64,000 nt of DNA from Pontibacterium granulatum (GTDB lineage Bacteria; Pseudomonadota; Gammaproteobacteria; Pseudomonadales; Balneatricaceae), in the NCBI RefSeq assembly GCF_029961155.1, contig NZ_JASBRH010000014.1, forward strand, positions 41,800 through 105,799. The letters are read 5' to 3'. A program made the position numbers and the translations under genes. The notes under the pieces were generated by a model, which worked only from the letters and a program-made list of their open reading frames with translations, searched no databases and was not told the DNA's origin. Within the stretch, counting starts at the first letter, position 1. Every line of letters starts with the position of its first letter. Below, piece after piece: positions 1 through 9,243 of the stretch.

Positions 1-42
1 CAATAGACTATTCTGATTGCCTCGAAAAATAGTTAGTAGTTT

Positions 43-1440
43 TTATCCCGCTTCATTCCAAGCGGCCAGCTCCTTCTCCTTTGGCCCGCCTACCAGCAGG
101 CTTACCACTATCATGGAAAGAGAGCCGGAGAGCATGCCATACATGATCGGCTCAAGCGCGGAAACGCCGGTCAAGAAGATCGATATCGTGACCACGATGG
201 CGCTGACGATTATGGAGGAAAGCGCGCCCTGCCAGGAGGCTTTTGGCCAGAAGAAGGCGGCCATTACCGGGACGAAAATACAGCCGGATAGATAAGCGTA
301 AGCGGTATCCAATGCAGTCCATACATCACCGACCCAGACCCCCAGCGCGATCACGACCAGGCTGATAACACCCGTGGCGTAACGGGAAGCCTTCATCTCG
401 GCTTCGTCATCCAGATTGAAAATCGGCCGTAGCAGGTCGTTGGTAACCAAGGTCGCAGCCCCCAGCACAGTGGAGTCCACGGTCGACATCAGTGCCGACA
501 TCAACGCCGCCAGGACGATGCCGCTGACGCCCACAGGTAGGACCTCCATCACCAACTGAGGCAAGGCTTCGGAGCTGTTTTCCAGCCCTGGCACCAGGAC
601 ATAAGCAAGGATGCCGCAGATACCCATGGAGAGTCCCCAGAAGATGGAGAAGCCCCCAGCCGCCAAAGCGCCCTTTTGCGCGATATCTTCGGTTTTGGCG
701 GTGAACATCCGCTGCCAGATCTCCTGGCCGATCATGATGCCGAGGAACAGCAACAGGACGTAAGCCAGCATCCGCTCACCACTGACGTTGGTCATGGAAA
801 AGAATTCCGGCGGAACCTGCGCCACCAGTTCCTCCCAGCCGCCCACTTTATCAACCCCGGTGGGAATCAGAATCAGTATGCCGATAGTCATCAGCACAAA
901 CTGAACGACGTCAGTCACGGTGATGGCGATCATACCGCCCATCATGGTGTAAACCATGGTGATCAGTCCGCCGACCACGATGGCGGTATTCATATCCCAG
1001 CCAAGCAGGGCTTTCAGGACCGTACCCAGGGCGACGATCTGCACCACCGCGATCATCACAGTATAGAAGGAACTGACCACGGCGCTTACGTAGCGTGTTC
1101 CATGGGCATAGCGGCGCTCTAGCATCTCACTTAGCGTATATACCCGAAGACGCGCCAGCTTGCGTGCTAGGAAAAGGCCGATGGCCACAACCCCTAAACC
1201 GAACATCAAAGTCGGCCAGGCGCCGGAGAGACCATATTGGTAGGCTTTGGATGCGGATCCGAAGGTGGAGCCTCCACCCAGAATGACGGCCGCGAGGCAG
1301 GGAAAGAACACCCAGAACGGCAAGCTACGACCGGCAACCAGGTATTGGGACGTGCTACCACTGGCCCGTTTCATACTAATAAATCCACAGAGGATCATCA
1401 GCGCCAGATACGCCAACACGATGATGACGTCGATACTCAT
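43..1440 (-). CDS. Sodium:solute symporter (SSS family)
   Basis: An inner-membrane secondary transporter of the sodium:solute symporter family, 465 residues, with about 13 hydrophobic segments spread over the whole length. The family couples substrate uptake to a sodium gradient; the substrate here cannot be read from sequence. Family-like features seen are the N-terminal YLVAGRSLPFW segment followed by GGGSTFG, and a central region rich in Gly and Ser with SALMSTVDS. I start at the ATG at 1440, which has an AAGGAG Shine-Dalgarno about 7 bases upstream. The reading frame stays open 19 codons further upstream, but no ribosome site precedes that earlier start. It is transcribed alone, and the DNA behind its promoter is non-coding for about 700 bases. 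Family assignment is firm; substrate is unknown. Confidence 0.85.
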   Translation of the reverse strand: MSIDVIIVLAYLALMILCGFISMKRASGSTSQYLVAGRSLPFWVFFPCLAAVILGGGSTFGSASKAYQYGLSGAWPTLMFGLGVVAIGLFLARKLARLRVYTLSEMLERRYAHGTRYVSAVVSSFYTVMIAVVQIVALGTVLKALLGWDMNTAIVVGGLITMVYTMMGGMIAITVTDVVQFVLMTIGILILIPTGVDKVGGWEELVAQVPPEFFSMTNVSGERMLAYVLLLFLGIMIGQEIWQRMFTAKTEDIAQKGALAAGGFSIFWGLSMGICGILAYVLVPGLENSSEALPQLVMEVLPVGVSGIVLAALMSALMSTVDSTVLGAATLVTNDLLRPIFNLDDEAEMKASRYATGVISLVVIALGVWVGDVWTALDTAYAYLSGCIFVPVMAAFFWPKASWQGALSSIIVSAIVVTISIFLTGVSALEPIMYGMLSGSLSMIVVSLLVGGPKEKELAAWNEAG

Positions 1441-2171
1441 AAGCAGCTCCTTAGTTATTTTTATCGAGCGAAGTTGAATTAATACGTAATGAGCCACGAG
1501 CCTGACATCAGTGTCCCTTATGTAGACCCCTTTGTCAGTTGGGCCAAGACAGTATCAAATGAGTACTCTGTTTCAATAAATACACAATACCTCATGCTAA
1601 GTTTTCAAATACGGAAACATAAGGGTGGTGCCCATTGGATCCGAATCCCGATCAGGCTGATTTAGACGGCGACAGTATTGGTGATGTTCGTGATGATGAC
1701 CGGGATGGTGATGGTCTGAAAAATAAATGTGATAAATGTCCTGATGACAGTGCTGAGCCATTAGATCGTAAGGGCTGCCCTGTCATTCCATAAGAAGCCA
1801 ATTAGTTCCTACCAAACGTAAAAGCCTTACCTACTCAAGAAGACTTTTGCCTTTTCAGTCAAAACATCGCCTCAAATGTACCACCTGGCATCAATCGCCA
1901 GCTCTTGACGATACATCACTTGATGTCGCCTTTGGGTTGTGGATTCGGTGGATCGTTGCAACGCACTGCAAAGGGCGCTTAACGTAATGGCCGACAACTA
2001 CGGTATTGATGCCAAAGGTTCAGTTCATAATGGCTTGCTTCAAATGAGACTGGATGTAGTGTGTGGCTCAGCGTTTCCGTGTCCGTATCTGTCTGGCCTT
2101 TGTTAACGGTGTGAGGTTGTCTGATGGCATCAAACTAACCTTCAATAACAATGCGGCGCAGGCGCTGAGCC
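1441..2171. other. Non-coding gap with a decayed gene remnant
   Basis: No intact gene is visible. The right part of this stretch holds the promoter region of the symporter gene (1441-1560) and a short thrombospondin-type-3-like coding remnant (1635-1793). From 1800 to 2170 I see nothing recognisable; short open stretches there have no start signals and no recognisable protein similarity. The mixture of a repeat-protein tail and featureless DNA looks like a site of past deletion. Confidence 0.5.
1635..1793 (+). pseudogene. C-terminal remnant of a TSP type-3 repeat protein
   Basis: This frame reads about 52 residues ending in a stop, with the spacing of calcium-binding thrombospondin type-3 repeats: DPNPDQADLDGDSIGDV, then DDDRDGDGLKNKCDKCP, then a final LDRKGCPVIP. 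Such repeats normally sit in secreted proteins or before an OmpA domain. An in-frame stop occurs just upstream (1620-1622) and no ATG is available; only a TTG at 1635 could start translation. I therefore read it as the surviving 3' end of a larger gene. A very small expressed peptide cannot be excluded. Confidence 0.5.
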
Positions 2172-3932
2172 CTAACCCGCTCCATCGCGCAGGAATAGCT
2201 GCACCAGATTGAGCAGCAGTAAAATCGCGGCGATGCCCTGCCAGACCTGGGTCGGGTTTTTCTCCAGCAGCGGCTGGTGGCGTACTTTGGCTTCCAGCTG
2301 TGAGTTGGGGACAGTCAGATCCTGTATAAACTCCGACAGGGCGTCGTAGCGATTGGCAGGATTGGGTTGCAGGGCTTTACGCAGGCAACCTTCCATCCAC
2401 AGCGGTAGATCGCGCCGGTGTTGAATCGCCGGGGTGTAGCTGAATTCCGAGTAGTGACTGATCTGTACCTGCTTCACGCTGCGTTCGGCAAACGGCAGTT
2501 TGCCGGTCAGCATCTCGTAGACGATCACCGCCAGCGAGAACAGGTCTGCACGAAAGGTACCGGATTCGCCCATCAGGTATTCGGGCGCCACGTAGTTGAC
2601 CGATCCCTGTGGCACCGACTTATCCAGCGGCGAATTCATCTCTTCGATGCCGGCGATTCGCACGGTGCCAAAATCGAGAATCTTCACCCGACCGTCGCCG
2701 TCGATCATGATATTTTCCGGCTTCAGGTCCTGGTGGATCATGTCGGCACGCTGGAAGGCGCGCAGCCCCCGGATGATTTGTGTGGCTAGGCGGCGCACTT
2801 CGTCCAGGCCCGGTTCGGGGTGGTCGTTGATCCAGTCGCGCAGGCTCATCCCTTCGATATGTTCACCCAGGTAGTAGAGAAAACGTTTCACCCGTGTAGG
2901 ACAGAAGGTTTTCATCACATTGGGGTGGTCAATCTTCTGGCCGACCCACTCCTCACGGATAAAGCCGTCCAGATAGAGCGTATCTTCACTGAAGTTCATG
3001 GAGGGGGCTTTCAGCACATAGTGCTCACCGGTTTCCAGATCCTTCACCTGATACATATGGCTGCGGGTGCCACTGAAGATTACATCCAGTACTTCGTAGC
3101 CGTCGATCTTGTTGCCCACCTCCAGTACCGGTGGGATCGGCAGCTGGGTGAGGCGGTTGTGGCTCTCGTCCAGGGTTTCCTGCGGCAGTTGATCCACGGA
3201 CAGCAACAGGGCGGTGAGGTTATCATCGCTGCCGTTGTCCATCGCCATCTGCACCAGATCGGCGGCCGTTCTTTCCAAATCACAGCTTTCCAGGTCACCG
3301 CCTTGCGACAGGCGCTGGCTGATCTGGGAAGACTTCAGGAATTCATGCACGCCGTCGGTTGTGAGTAGCAACTGGGTGCCGGGTTCCAGCACCATGGAGT
3401 TGTAATCCACTTCCAGATGCTGATCGCCACCCATGGCGCGGGCCAGGTAGTTGCGGCCCGCTTCACGGCGGGTGTGGTCCTTGGTGAGCAGTTCCAGTTC
3501 ACCGTTCTGAAAACGGTAGATACGGGAGTCGCCCACATGGAACCAGTGCACGGTGTTGGATTTGATGATCAGCGCGGAGAAGGTGCAGAGCATGCTGTCC
3601 TTCTCCCGGCTCGCCTGGCTGTTTTCCTGATGCAGCCAGTTGTTCAGGCCGGTGAGGACACGGGACACCGAGTGTTTAACACTCCAGCTGTGTGGCGTAC
3701 TGAAATAATCCTGGATAAAGCCGGTGACACAGGTCTGGCTGGCGATATGGGATTCGGCACAGCTGCTGACACCGTCGGCGATGGCGGCGGCCACGCCCTT
3801 AAACTCCAGGTCGATCCCATCAGGCTGCTGCGCGGCAAAGGCGTCCTGGTTGATCGCCTTTACACCGGCGATCGACTTGCCGCCGAAGCGGACGCTGAGT
3901 TTCGTGCGGGGTGGCTGCTGGCTGGTCATCAT
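2172..3932 (-). CDS. PP2C phosphatase-Ser/Thr kinase fusion of the nitrate cluster
   Basis: A 586-residue bifunctional signalling protein. Residues 10-250 form a PP2C-type phosphatase: metal-binding acidic motifs are visible in INQDAF, AIADGVSS, VGDSRIYR, TTDGVHEF and GSDDNLTA. Residues 275-530 form a Hanks-type kinase with the ATP lysine in YVLKAP, the catalytic loop HQDLKPEN at about 400-407, DFG at about 420 and an APE-type motif (VAPEYL). The glycine-rich loop is degenerate (FSGTRSHMY). One hydrophobic segment at about 565-583 should anchor it in the inner membrane with the enzymes in the cytoplasm. It follows the nitrate transporter gene by about 100 bases. The same kinase occurs in the Pseudomonas nitrate assimilation cluster, which suggests a role in nitrate uptake or use; its target is not known. 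The start chosen is the first of two adjacent ATG codons. Confidence 0.88.
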   Translation of the reverse strand: MMTSQQPPRTKLSVRFGGKSIAGVKAINQDAFAAQQPDGIDLEFKGVAAAIADGVSSCAESHIASQTCVTGFIQDYFSTPHSWSVKHSVSRVLTGLNNWLHQENSQASREKDSMLCTFSALIIKSNTVHWFHVGDSRIYRFQNGELELLTKDHTRREAGRNYLARAMGGDQHLEVDYNSMVLEPGTQLLLTTDGVHEFLKSSQISQRLSQGGDLESCDLERTAADLVQMAMDNGSDDNLTALLLSVDQLPQETLDESHNRLTQLPIPPVLEVGNKIDGYEVLDVIFSGTRSHMYQVKDLETGEHYVLKAPSMNFSEDTLYLDGFIREEWVGQKIDHPNVMKTFCPTRVKRFLYYLGEHIEGMSLRDWINDHPEPGLDEVRRLATQIIRGLRAFQRADMIHQDLKPENIMIDGDGRVKILDFGTVRIAGIEEMNSPLDKSVPQGSVNYVAPEYLMGESGTFRADLFSLAVIVYEMLTGKLPFAERSVKQVQISHYSEFSYTPAIQHRRDLPLWMEGCLRKALQPNPANRYDALSEFIQDLTVPNSQLEAKVRHQPLLEKNPTQVWQGIAAILLLLNLVQLFLRDGAG

Positions 3933-3952
3933 CGTGCTCTTTTATTCTTGGT

Positions 3953-4021
3953 GTTGGGCATCGCGTTGCGATGGCCAACCTACATTGTGCGTAGGTTGGT
4001 CATCACGCAGTGATGCCCAAC
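3953..4021. repeat. Imperfect palindrome, REP-like element
   Basis: The two arms of this 69-bp segment are near-complementary (about 31 bases each). Outer arms begin GTTGGGCATC and end GATGCCCAAC, and the inner arms contain CCAACCTAC and GTAGGTTGG. It lies between the transporter and kinase genes. The sequence style matches the short GTAGGTTGG-type intergenic repeats found in many proteobacterial genomes. It could also stabilise or attenuate the transcript running from the transporter gene into the kinase gene. Confidence 0.65.
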
Positions 4022-4034
4022 GATTCAGATCAGG

Positions 4035-5504
4035 TTATGAAACCTCGATCAGTTCGACGGTGCCGTCTTCTTTCACTTCCGCCATGTGGCCTTTAGGTTC
4101 TTCCAGGAACAGCAGGGCGATAAAGCCCAGTACCGCCGTACAGGCGATCACGCTGAAGAAGATCTCGTAGCTCACCATGGACAGCACGGTCAGGTAGAAC
4201 ACCGCTCCCACGTTACCGTAGGCACCGGTCATACCGGCGATCTGGCCGGTCAGACGACGTTTGATCAGCGGTACTACGGCGAATACCGCCCCTTCACCTG
4301 CCTGTACGAAGAAGGAGCAGGCCATCGCGGCACCTACGGCCAGAAACAGTGGCCAGGAGCTATCGATCATCGACATGGTGGCGTAACCGACTGCCAGACC
4401 CGCTGTCAGGATCAGCAGGGTTTTCTTACGGCCAAAGCGGTCACTTATCCAGCCGCCACCCGGACGGGACATCAAGTTCATGAATGCATAAGCGGATGCC
4501 AGCAGGCCTGCATAGACCATATCCAACTCGAACACGTCGGCGAAGAACAGTGGCAGCATGGAAACCACCGCCAGCTCGGAGCCGAAGGTGGCAAAGTAGA
4601 GTACGTTCAGTACCGCAACCTGCTTGAATTTGTACTGGTGGACTTCCGGTACCGGCTTTTCGAAGATCTCGCGGTTTACGCTGTAGGCGCTGTAGCAGTC
4701 ATAAATGAAGATCAGGCTCAGGGTCAGGTAGATGCCCAGCGCGACCGCGTCAGACAGCATGGAGACACCGGCTGGCGACAGTTTCCAGGTCAGCAGCGCC
4801 AGTGCAGCGTACATCGGGATCTTCATGATCAGCAGGAATGCAAAGTCAGACTTGCTGGTCACTTCCAATCCACCGATCTTCTTCGGTTTGAAGTAGGTGG
4901 AACCTTTTGGCGTATCGGATACGTTTTTGTACCAGATAAAGCTGAAGATCAGGCTGAATGCACCGCTCAGGCCCACGGCGTAACGCCAGCCGTCTTCGCC
5001 ACCAAACAACAGCGCCAGTGTTGGCAGGGTCATCGCGCCTGCTGCGGAACCGAAGTTACCCCAGCCACCGTAGATGCCTTCTGCGGTGCCTAGCTCGTTG
5101 GCCGGGAACCACTCACTTACCATACGGATACCGATCACGAAACCGGCACCGATGAAGCCCAGCAGGAAGCGGGAGATTGCGGCCTGTATAAAGCTGTCGG
5201 AGAGGGCGAACATGAAACACGGAATGCTGGCGAGGAACAGCAGCGCAGCATACGTGATGCGTGGACCGAATTTGTCGGTTAGCATGCCGATGATGATACG
5301 GGCCGGGATGGTCAGCGCCACGTTCAGGATCAGCAGGGTTTTTACTTCGGACTTGGTCAGGCCGAGGGATTCGGCGATGGAACCCAGCAGGGGGGCGTGG
5401 TTAAACCAGACGAAGAAGGTGATAAAGAATGCGATCCAACTGAAGTGCAGGATCTTCATCTTTCCCGTGAAGGAAAGCAGGTTAAGTTTTCCGCTGTCAT
5501 GCAT
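4035..5504 (-). CDS. narK: NarK/NasA-type nitrate/nitrite transporter (MFS)
   Basis: A 489-residue, 12-segment major facilitator protein of the nitrate/nitrite porter family, located in the inner membrane. The two nitrate-signature glycine-rich helices are visible as [13 protein letters not shown] and [10 protein letters not shown], with conserved arginines in [10 protein letters not shown] and [17 protein letters not shown]. It imports nitrate for assimilation; the neighbouring ABC system does the same job with higher affinity, so this locus carries two uptake routes. The start at 5504 is preceded by GAGGG. Its gene follows nrtD on the same strand, but a leader with hexaloop hairpins and an intrinsic terminator lies between them, so expression should depend on antitermination. 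In Pseudomonas the equivalent gene is called nasA or narK-like; the symbol is given by family. Confidence 0.9.
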   Translation of the reverse strand: MHDSGKLNLLSFTGKMKILHFSWIAFFITFFVWFNHAPLLGSIAESLGLTKSEVKTLLILNVALTIPARIIIGMLTDKFGPRITYAALLFLASIPCFMFALSDSFIQAAISRFLLGFIGAGFVIGIRMVSEWFPANELGTAEGIYGGWGNFGSAAGAMTLPTLALLFGGEDGWRYAVGLSGAFSLIFSFIWYKNVSDTPKGSTYFKPKKIGGLEVTSKSDFAFLLIMKIPMYAALALLTWKLSPAGVSMLSDAVALGIYLTLSLIFIYDCYSAYSVNREIFEKPVPEVHQYKFKQVAVLNVLYFATFGSELAVVSMLPLFFADVFELDMVYAGLLASAYAFMNLMSRPGGGWISDRFGRKKTLLILTAGLAVGYATMSMIDSSWPLFLAVGAAMACSFFVQAGEGAVFAVVPLIKRRLTGQIAGMTGAYGNVGAVFYLTVLSMVSYEIFFSVIACTAVLGFIALLFLEEPKGHMAEVKEDGTVELIEVS

Positions 5505-5525
5505 AAATGTGCCCTCTATAAAAAC

Positions 5526-5579
5526 GCAAAAAGGCGTTCAGCCCGCTCCCTTTGCAGGGGGCGGGGCATGAACGCCTTT
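5526..5579 (-). terminator. Leader terminator before the MFS nitrate transporter gene
   Basis: On the minus strand a long GC-rich stem (outer arms GGCGTTCA and TGAACGCC, inner arms GCCCCGCCCCC and GGGAGCGGGC) ends in a run of T, only about 20 bases before the start codon of the transporter gene. Placed there it would block the gene unless transcription reads through. Together with the hairpins at 5620-5662 it forms a probable NasT-controlled attenuator. Confidence 0.8.
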
Positions 5580-5619
5580 GTTCAAAATTGTGCGGCAGAA
5601 GCGGTAAATGCGCCTTGGT

Positions 5620-5662
5620 GGTGCACCATTGCACCGGGCTGGATTGGGAGGCCGCTTTGCCT
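5620..5662 (-). promoter_or_regulatory. Paired hexaloop hairpins, candidate ANTAR (NasT) RNA target
   Basis: On the minus strand, transcribed first, is stem AGGC/GCCT closing the loop AAAGCG (5649-5662). After 13 bases comes stem GGTGC/GCACC closing the loop AATGGT (5620-5635). ANTAR proteins are known to bind two stem-loops whose six-base loops carry A at position 1 and G at position 4; both loops here fit. The element lies between the nrtD stop codon and the leader terminator. It was found by eye. Confidence 0.65.
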
Positions 5663-5701
5663 GACTTAAGCTGTATCCCCAATATTTATGGGGTTTAGGG
5701 C

Positions 5702-6628
5702 TTAAGCCGCTTTAACTTTGTCGTTACCGGTGGTTGTTTCAGCCGTTGAAACAGCGCCGGTTGTTTCTTCTGTAGTATCGTTTTGCAGGTTGCGTGCCAG
5801 CTTTTCTTTTTTGGCCGGTTTTGCAGCTGCGTCGCTCTCTTCCGGCTTACGCTGTTTCTCGTACAGGAAGCTCAACACAGCGGCACGGTAGTGGTTGTAC
5901 TGGGGATCGTCCGCCAGCTCGATACGGTTGCGCGGGCGGGGCAGGTCGATCTCCAGAATCTCACCGACGGTTGCTTCCGGGCCATTGGTCATCATTACGA
6001 TGCGATCAGACAGCAGCACCGCTTCATCGACATCATGGGTGATCATGATCACGGTATTGTTCAGCTCGTTCTGGATCTCCATCAGGGAGTCCTGCAGGTG
6101 GGCACGGGTCAGGGCATCCAGTGCACCAAACGGCTCGTCCATCAGCAATACCTTCGGCTCCATCGCCAGCGCACGGGCTATACCCACACGCTGCTTCATA
6201 CCACCGGAGATCTCATCCGGGCGTTTGTGCATGGCGTGGGTCATGTGCACCAGTTCAAGGTTGTGCTCGATCCACTCTTTCATTTCCGCCTTGCTTTTTT
6301 TGCCCTTGAAGACCTGCTTCACGGCCAGCTCGACGTTTTCATAGGCGGTAAGCCACGGCAGCAGGGAGTGGTTCTGGAATACCACCGCGCGCTCCGGCCC
6401 CGGCTCGTTGACTTCTTTGCCGTCCAGCAGGACGCCACCTTTGGTTGCCTGGTAGAGACCGGCGACGATGTTCAGTACGGTGGATTTACCACAACCGGAG
6501 TGACCGATCAGGGATATGTACTCGCCCTTTTTGATCTTTAAATTAACGTTGTCCAGGGCCTTAAACGACCCTTTCGGGGTTGGGAATTCAATATCAACCC
6601 CGGTCAGTTCGAGATGTGTCGTAGTCAT
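5702..6628 (-). CDS. nrtD: Nitrate ABC transporter ATPase
   Basis: A 308-residue ABC-type ATPase that powers the NrtAB nitrate importer at the inner face of the membrane. Walker A is GHSGCGKST, the signature motif is SGGMKQR, Walker B is VLLMDEP followed by the D-loop FGALD, and the switch His lies in ITHDVDEA. The last 50 or so residues are a Lys/Glu/Thr/Ala-rich tail with no recognisable domain. It lacks the NrtA-like extension of cyanobacterial NrtC, so NrtD (NasD in Klebsiella terms) is the better name. An AAGGAG site precedes the start. It is the third gene of nrtA-nrtB-nrtD, 24 bases after nrtB. Confidence 0.92.
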   Translation of the reverse strand: MTTTHLELTGVDIEFPTPKGSFKALDNVNLKIKKGEYISLIGHSGCGKSTVLNIVAGLYQATKGGVLLDGKEVNEPGPERAVVFQNHSLLPWLTAYENVELAVKQVFKGKKSKAEMKEWIEHNLELVHMTHAMHKRPDEISGGMKQRVGIARALAMEPKVLLMDEPFGALDALTRAHLQDSLMEIQNELNNTVIMITHDVDEAVLLSDRIVMMTNGPEATVGEILEIDLPRPRNRIELADDPQYNHYRAAVLSFLYEKQRKPEESDAAAKPAKKEKLARNLQNDTTEETTGAVSTAETTTGNDKVKAA

Positions 6629-6652
6629 GATTCGTCTCCTTGTGAGGTTGAA

Positions 6653-7651
6653 TTAGCGAAGTACCGCAGTCTTATCCCAGGACACCTTTTTCTGAATCTG
6701 CAGCATGACGCGGTCGAGCATGAAGCCAATCAGACCGATCACCAGCACCGCCACCATAATGCGACCGAGGGAGTTGGAGCTGCCGTTCTGGAACTCGTCC
6801 CAAACGAATTTACCGAGGCCCGGGTTCTGCGCCAGCATCTCCGCGGCGATCAGTACCATCCAGGCGATACCCAGCGAGAGGCGCAGACCGGTAAACATCA
6901 TCGGGATGGAGGATGGCAGGACGATCTTCACCACATGGGTCATGAAAGAGAGGCGAAGTACCTGCGATACGTTCTGCAAATCCTTACTGATACCGGAGAC
7001 ACCCACGGCGGTGTTCAGCAGCGTAGGCCACAGGCAGCAGAGGGATACGGTTACCAGCGAGGTGACAAAGGATTTGGCGAACATCGGGTCTTTACTGACA
7101 TACAGTGCGCTGACCACCATGGTCACCAGTGGCAGCCATGCCAGCGGCGACACCGGTTTAAACAGCTGAATGAGTGGGTTCAGCGCAGAGTAGAGTGGCT
7201 GGTTCAGGCCGATCATGATGCCTGCCGGTATGGCGATCAGGGAGGCCAGTACAAAACCGGACAATACGGTTATCAGGCTGGTGCCAATCTGATCGAAGAA
7301 CGTCGGTTTGCCGGTGTATGGACGGATCTTTACCTTCGCATCCGGGTTCTTGGCCAGCTTCTTGGCGTTACGTTGTTCCTGACGCTCGTAGAAAGCCTGT
7401 TCCTTCTGACGTTCAGCCTGGTGTTCGTCGATCAGGCCGAGGGTTTGTTCGTAAACCTGTACAGGCCCGGGAAAGGTACCCAGAGAGGTGTGGATGTTTT
7501 TTGCACCGATGTCCCAGATCAGCAGAAATACCAGGATCCCGATCACCGGCATAATCAGCTGCTTGAAAAAGCCCAGCAGTGACGCACCTGGATTCTCGCT
7601 CTGGAAGATCGCCAGTACAGGACTAAATAGGTTGGTAGATGATTGACTCAT
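6653..7651 (-). CDS. nrtB: Nitrate ABC transporter permease
   Basis: A 332-residue inner-membrane permease of the NrtB/SsuC type. After the first membrane segment it carries a strongly charged insert (about residues 70-120, rich in Glu, Gln and Lys), followed by the usual permease core. The EAA loop is recognisable near SLGIAWMVLIAAEML. It forms the channel for NrtA-delivered nitrate with NrtD as the motor. Start codon context GGGAG is good. It is co-transcribed between nrtA and nrtD with short spacers on both sides. Confidence 0.92.
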   Translation of the reverse strand: MSQSSTNLFSPVLAIFQSENPGASLLGFFKQLIMPVIGILVFLLIWDIGAKNIHTSLGTFPGPVQVYEQTLGLIDEHQAERQKEQAFYERQEQRNAKKLAKNPDAKVKIRPYTGKPTFFDQIGTSLITVLSGFVLASLIAIPAGIMIGLNQPLYSALNPLIQLFKPVSPLAWLPLVTMVVSALYVSKDPMFAKSFVTSLVTVSLCCLWPTLLNTAVGVSGISKDLQNVSQVLRLSFMTHVVKIVLPSSIPMMFTGLRLSLGIAWMVLIAAEMLAQNPGLGKFVWDEFQNGSSNSLGRIMVAVLVIGLIGFMLDRVMLQIQKKVSWDKTAVLR

Positions 7652-7724
7652 AATGGATACTCCCGCGCTTACTCTCTCGCTCTAAGGCGCCCCCGGACGA
7701 TGCCCGGCCCGGAGGCGCAGAGGA

Positions 7725-9104
7725 TCAGATCTTCTGATCGTCTTTCAGACCGATTTCAAACTTCTTCAGGTACTCGTTCGGCTTGGTGCCGTCATAGGTG
7801 ATACCGTCGATGAAGTGGGTCTGAGGCTTCTTGAAGCCGGATTCAGATGCAAAATCCGGGAACTCGTCTGCCGCAATTACACCGTCTGCAATCAGCTCTT
7901 CAGCCGCTTTGCGGTAGATGTCAGGACGGTAAACCTTCTTGGCAATGTCCATGTACCAGCTGTCCGGTTTCTGCTCGGAGATCTGACCCCAACGGCGCAT
8001 CTGGGTCAGGTACCAGATTGCATCGGAGTAGTACGGGTAGGTTGCGTTGTAACGGAAGAATACGTTGAAGTCCGGCACTTCACGTTTGTCGCCTTTCTCG
8101 TATTCGAAGGTGCCGGTCATGGAGTTGGCGATTACATTGTAGTCTGCACCCACGTACTGGGACTGGGACAGGATCTTCACCGCTTCCGGACGGTTGGCGT
8201 TGTTGTTCTCATCCAGCCATTTGGCTGCACGGATCATCGCTTTCACCACGCGGATATGGGTGTTTGGGTACTCTTCCGCCCAGTGCTTGGATACACCGAA
8301 TACTTTCTCCGGGTTGTCTTTCCAGATCTCGTAGTCGGTTACAACCGGTACGCCGATGCCTTTGAACACCGCCTGCTGGTTCCATGGCTCACCGACGCAG
8401 TAACCGTAGATCGTGCCCGCTTCCATGGTGGCCGGCATCTGCGGAGGAGGGGTTACGGACAGCAGCGCATCAGCGTCGATCTGACCGGAGGTGTCGCCTT
8501 TGTGAGGCGCGTAGTAACCCGGGTGGATACCGCCCGCGGCCAGCCAGTAGCGCAGCTCGTAGTTATGGGTAGATACCGGGAATACCATACCCATGTTGAA
8601 CGGCTTACCTTCCTCCTTATACTTTTCCACAACCGGTTTCAGGGCGTCTGCCTTGATCGGGTGTACCGGTTTGCCGTCCGGACCATTCGGTACGTGCTGC
8701 TTCATCTGGCTCCAGATGTCGTTGGAGACGGTGATGCCGTTACCGTTCAGGTCCATGCTGAACGCGGTGATGATATCGGCCTTAGTACCGAAACCGATGG
8801 TGGCGCCGAGTGGCTGACCCGCCAGCATATGTGCGCCGTCGAGCTGTCCATCAATCACACGGTCCAACAGGACCTTCCAGTTTGCTTGTGCTTCCAGCTG
8901 TACGTAGAGGCCTTCATCCTCGAAGTAACCTTTTTCGTAGGCGATCGCCAGTGGCGCCATATCGGTCAGCTTGATAAAGCCAAACTTCAGATCTTCCTTT
9001 TCTGGTTCGCCCAGTTCAGCCATGGCAGGCAGTGAAGCCAGGCTGGCAGCCAATACTGCGGTGCGAATAGCACGACTTAGCAGGGAGTGTGATTTCTTAG
9101 ACAT
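7725..9104 (-). CDS. nrtA: Nitrate ABC transporter substrate-binding protein
   Basis: A 459-residue periplasmic nitrate-binding protein of the NrtA family. A signal peptide with the hydrophobic run [14 protein letters not shown] should be cleaved after AMA. The mature part has the family hallmarks: [14 protein letters not shown] near the N terminus, [13 protein letters not shown], and [13 protein letters not shown]. Two ATG codons are possible; the second (at 9104) is 6 bases from a GGAG site, whereas the first would abut it, so I use the second. The gene opens the nrtA-nrtB-nrtD unit. Upstream lie a terminator, paired hexaloop hairpins, a sigma-54 promoter and a possible NtrC site, so nitrogen limitation and nitrate should both be needed for expression. 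Confidence 0.92.
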   Translation of the reverse strand: MSKKSHSLLSRAIRTAVLAASLASLPAMAELGEPEKEDLKFGFIKLTDMAPLAIAYEKGYFEDEGLYVQLEAQANWKVLLDRVIDGQLDGAHMLAGQPLGATIGFGTKADIITAFSMDLNGNGITVSNDIWSQMKQHVPNGPDGKPVHPIKADALKPVVEKYKEEGKPFNMGMVFPVSTHNYELRYWLAAGGIHPGYYAPHKGDTSGQIDADALLSVTPPPQMPATMEAGTIYGYCVGEPWNQQAVFKGIGVPVVTDYEIWKDNPEKVFGVSKHWAEEYPNTHIRVVKAMIRAAKWLDENNNANRPEAVKILSQSQYVGADYNVIANSMTGTFEYEKGDKREVPDFNVFFRYNATYPYYSDAIWYLTQMRRWGQISEQKPDSWYMDIAKKVYRPDIYRKAAEELIADGVIAADEFPDFASESGFKKPQTHFIDGITYDGTKPNEYLKKFEIGLKDDQKI

Positions 9105-9123
9105 AGCCATCTCCGTTGATAAC

Positions 9124-9183
9124 CCAAAAATAAAAAAGGCGTCGTTCTCCCGGCCCTTAAAGCTGGGTGAACAGACGCCTTTG
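9124..9183 (-). terminator. Leader terminator before nrtA
   Basis: On the minus strand AAAGGCGTCTGTTCACCC pairs with GGGAGAACGACGCCTTTTTT, ending in a T-rich run about 20 bases before the nrtA start. Its position between promoter and gene makes it an attenuator rather than a gene-end terminator. Confidence 0.8.
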
Positions 9184-9184
9184 C

Positions 9185-9225
9185 CTGATTCGGTTCAGTG
9201 GTTTATCTCGCACCGTCATTGGTGC
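9185..9225 (-). promoter_or_regulatory. Paired hexaloop hairpins in the nrtA leader, candidate ANTAR target
   Basis: On the minus strand, transcribed first, stem GCACC/GGTGC closes the loop AATGAC (9210-9225). After 11 bases, stem CTGA/TCAG closes the loop ACCGAA (9185-9198). Both six-base loops have A at 1 and G at 4, as described for ANTAR-binding RNAs. The second hairpin ends two bases before the leader terminator, so protein binding there could prevent the terminator from folding. Confidence 0.72.
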
Positions 9226-9243
9226 ATATGATGCTCTGGATAT

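Noticed and set aside
1800..2170. Integron attC or transposase remnant in the first gap
   Set aside because: Only weak resemblance such as GCGCTTAACG; no core sites or coding similarity.
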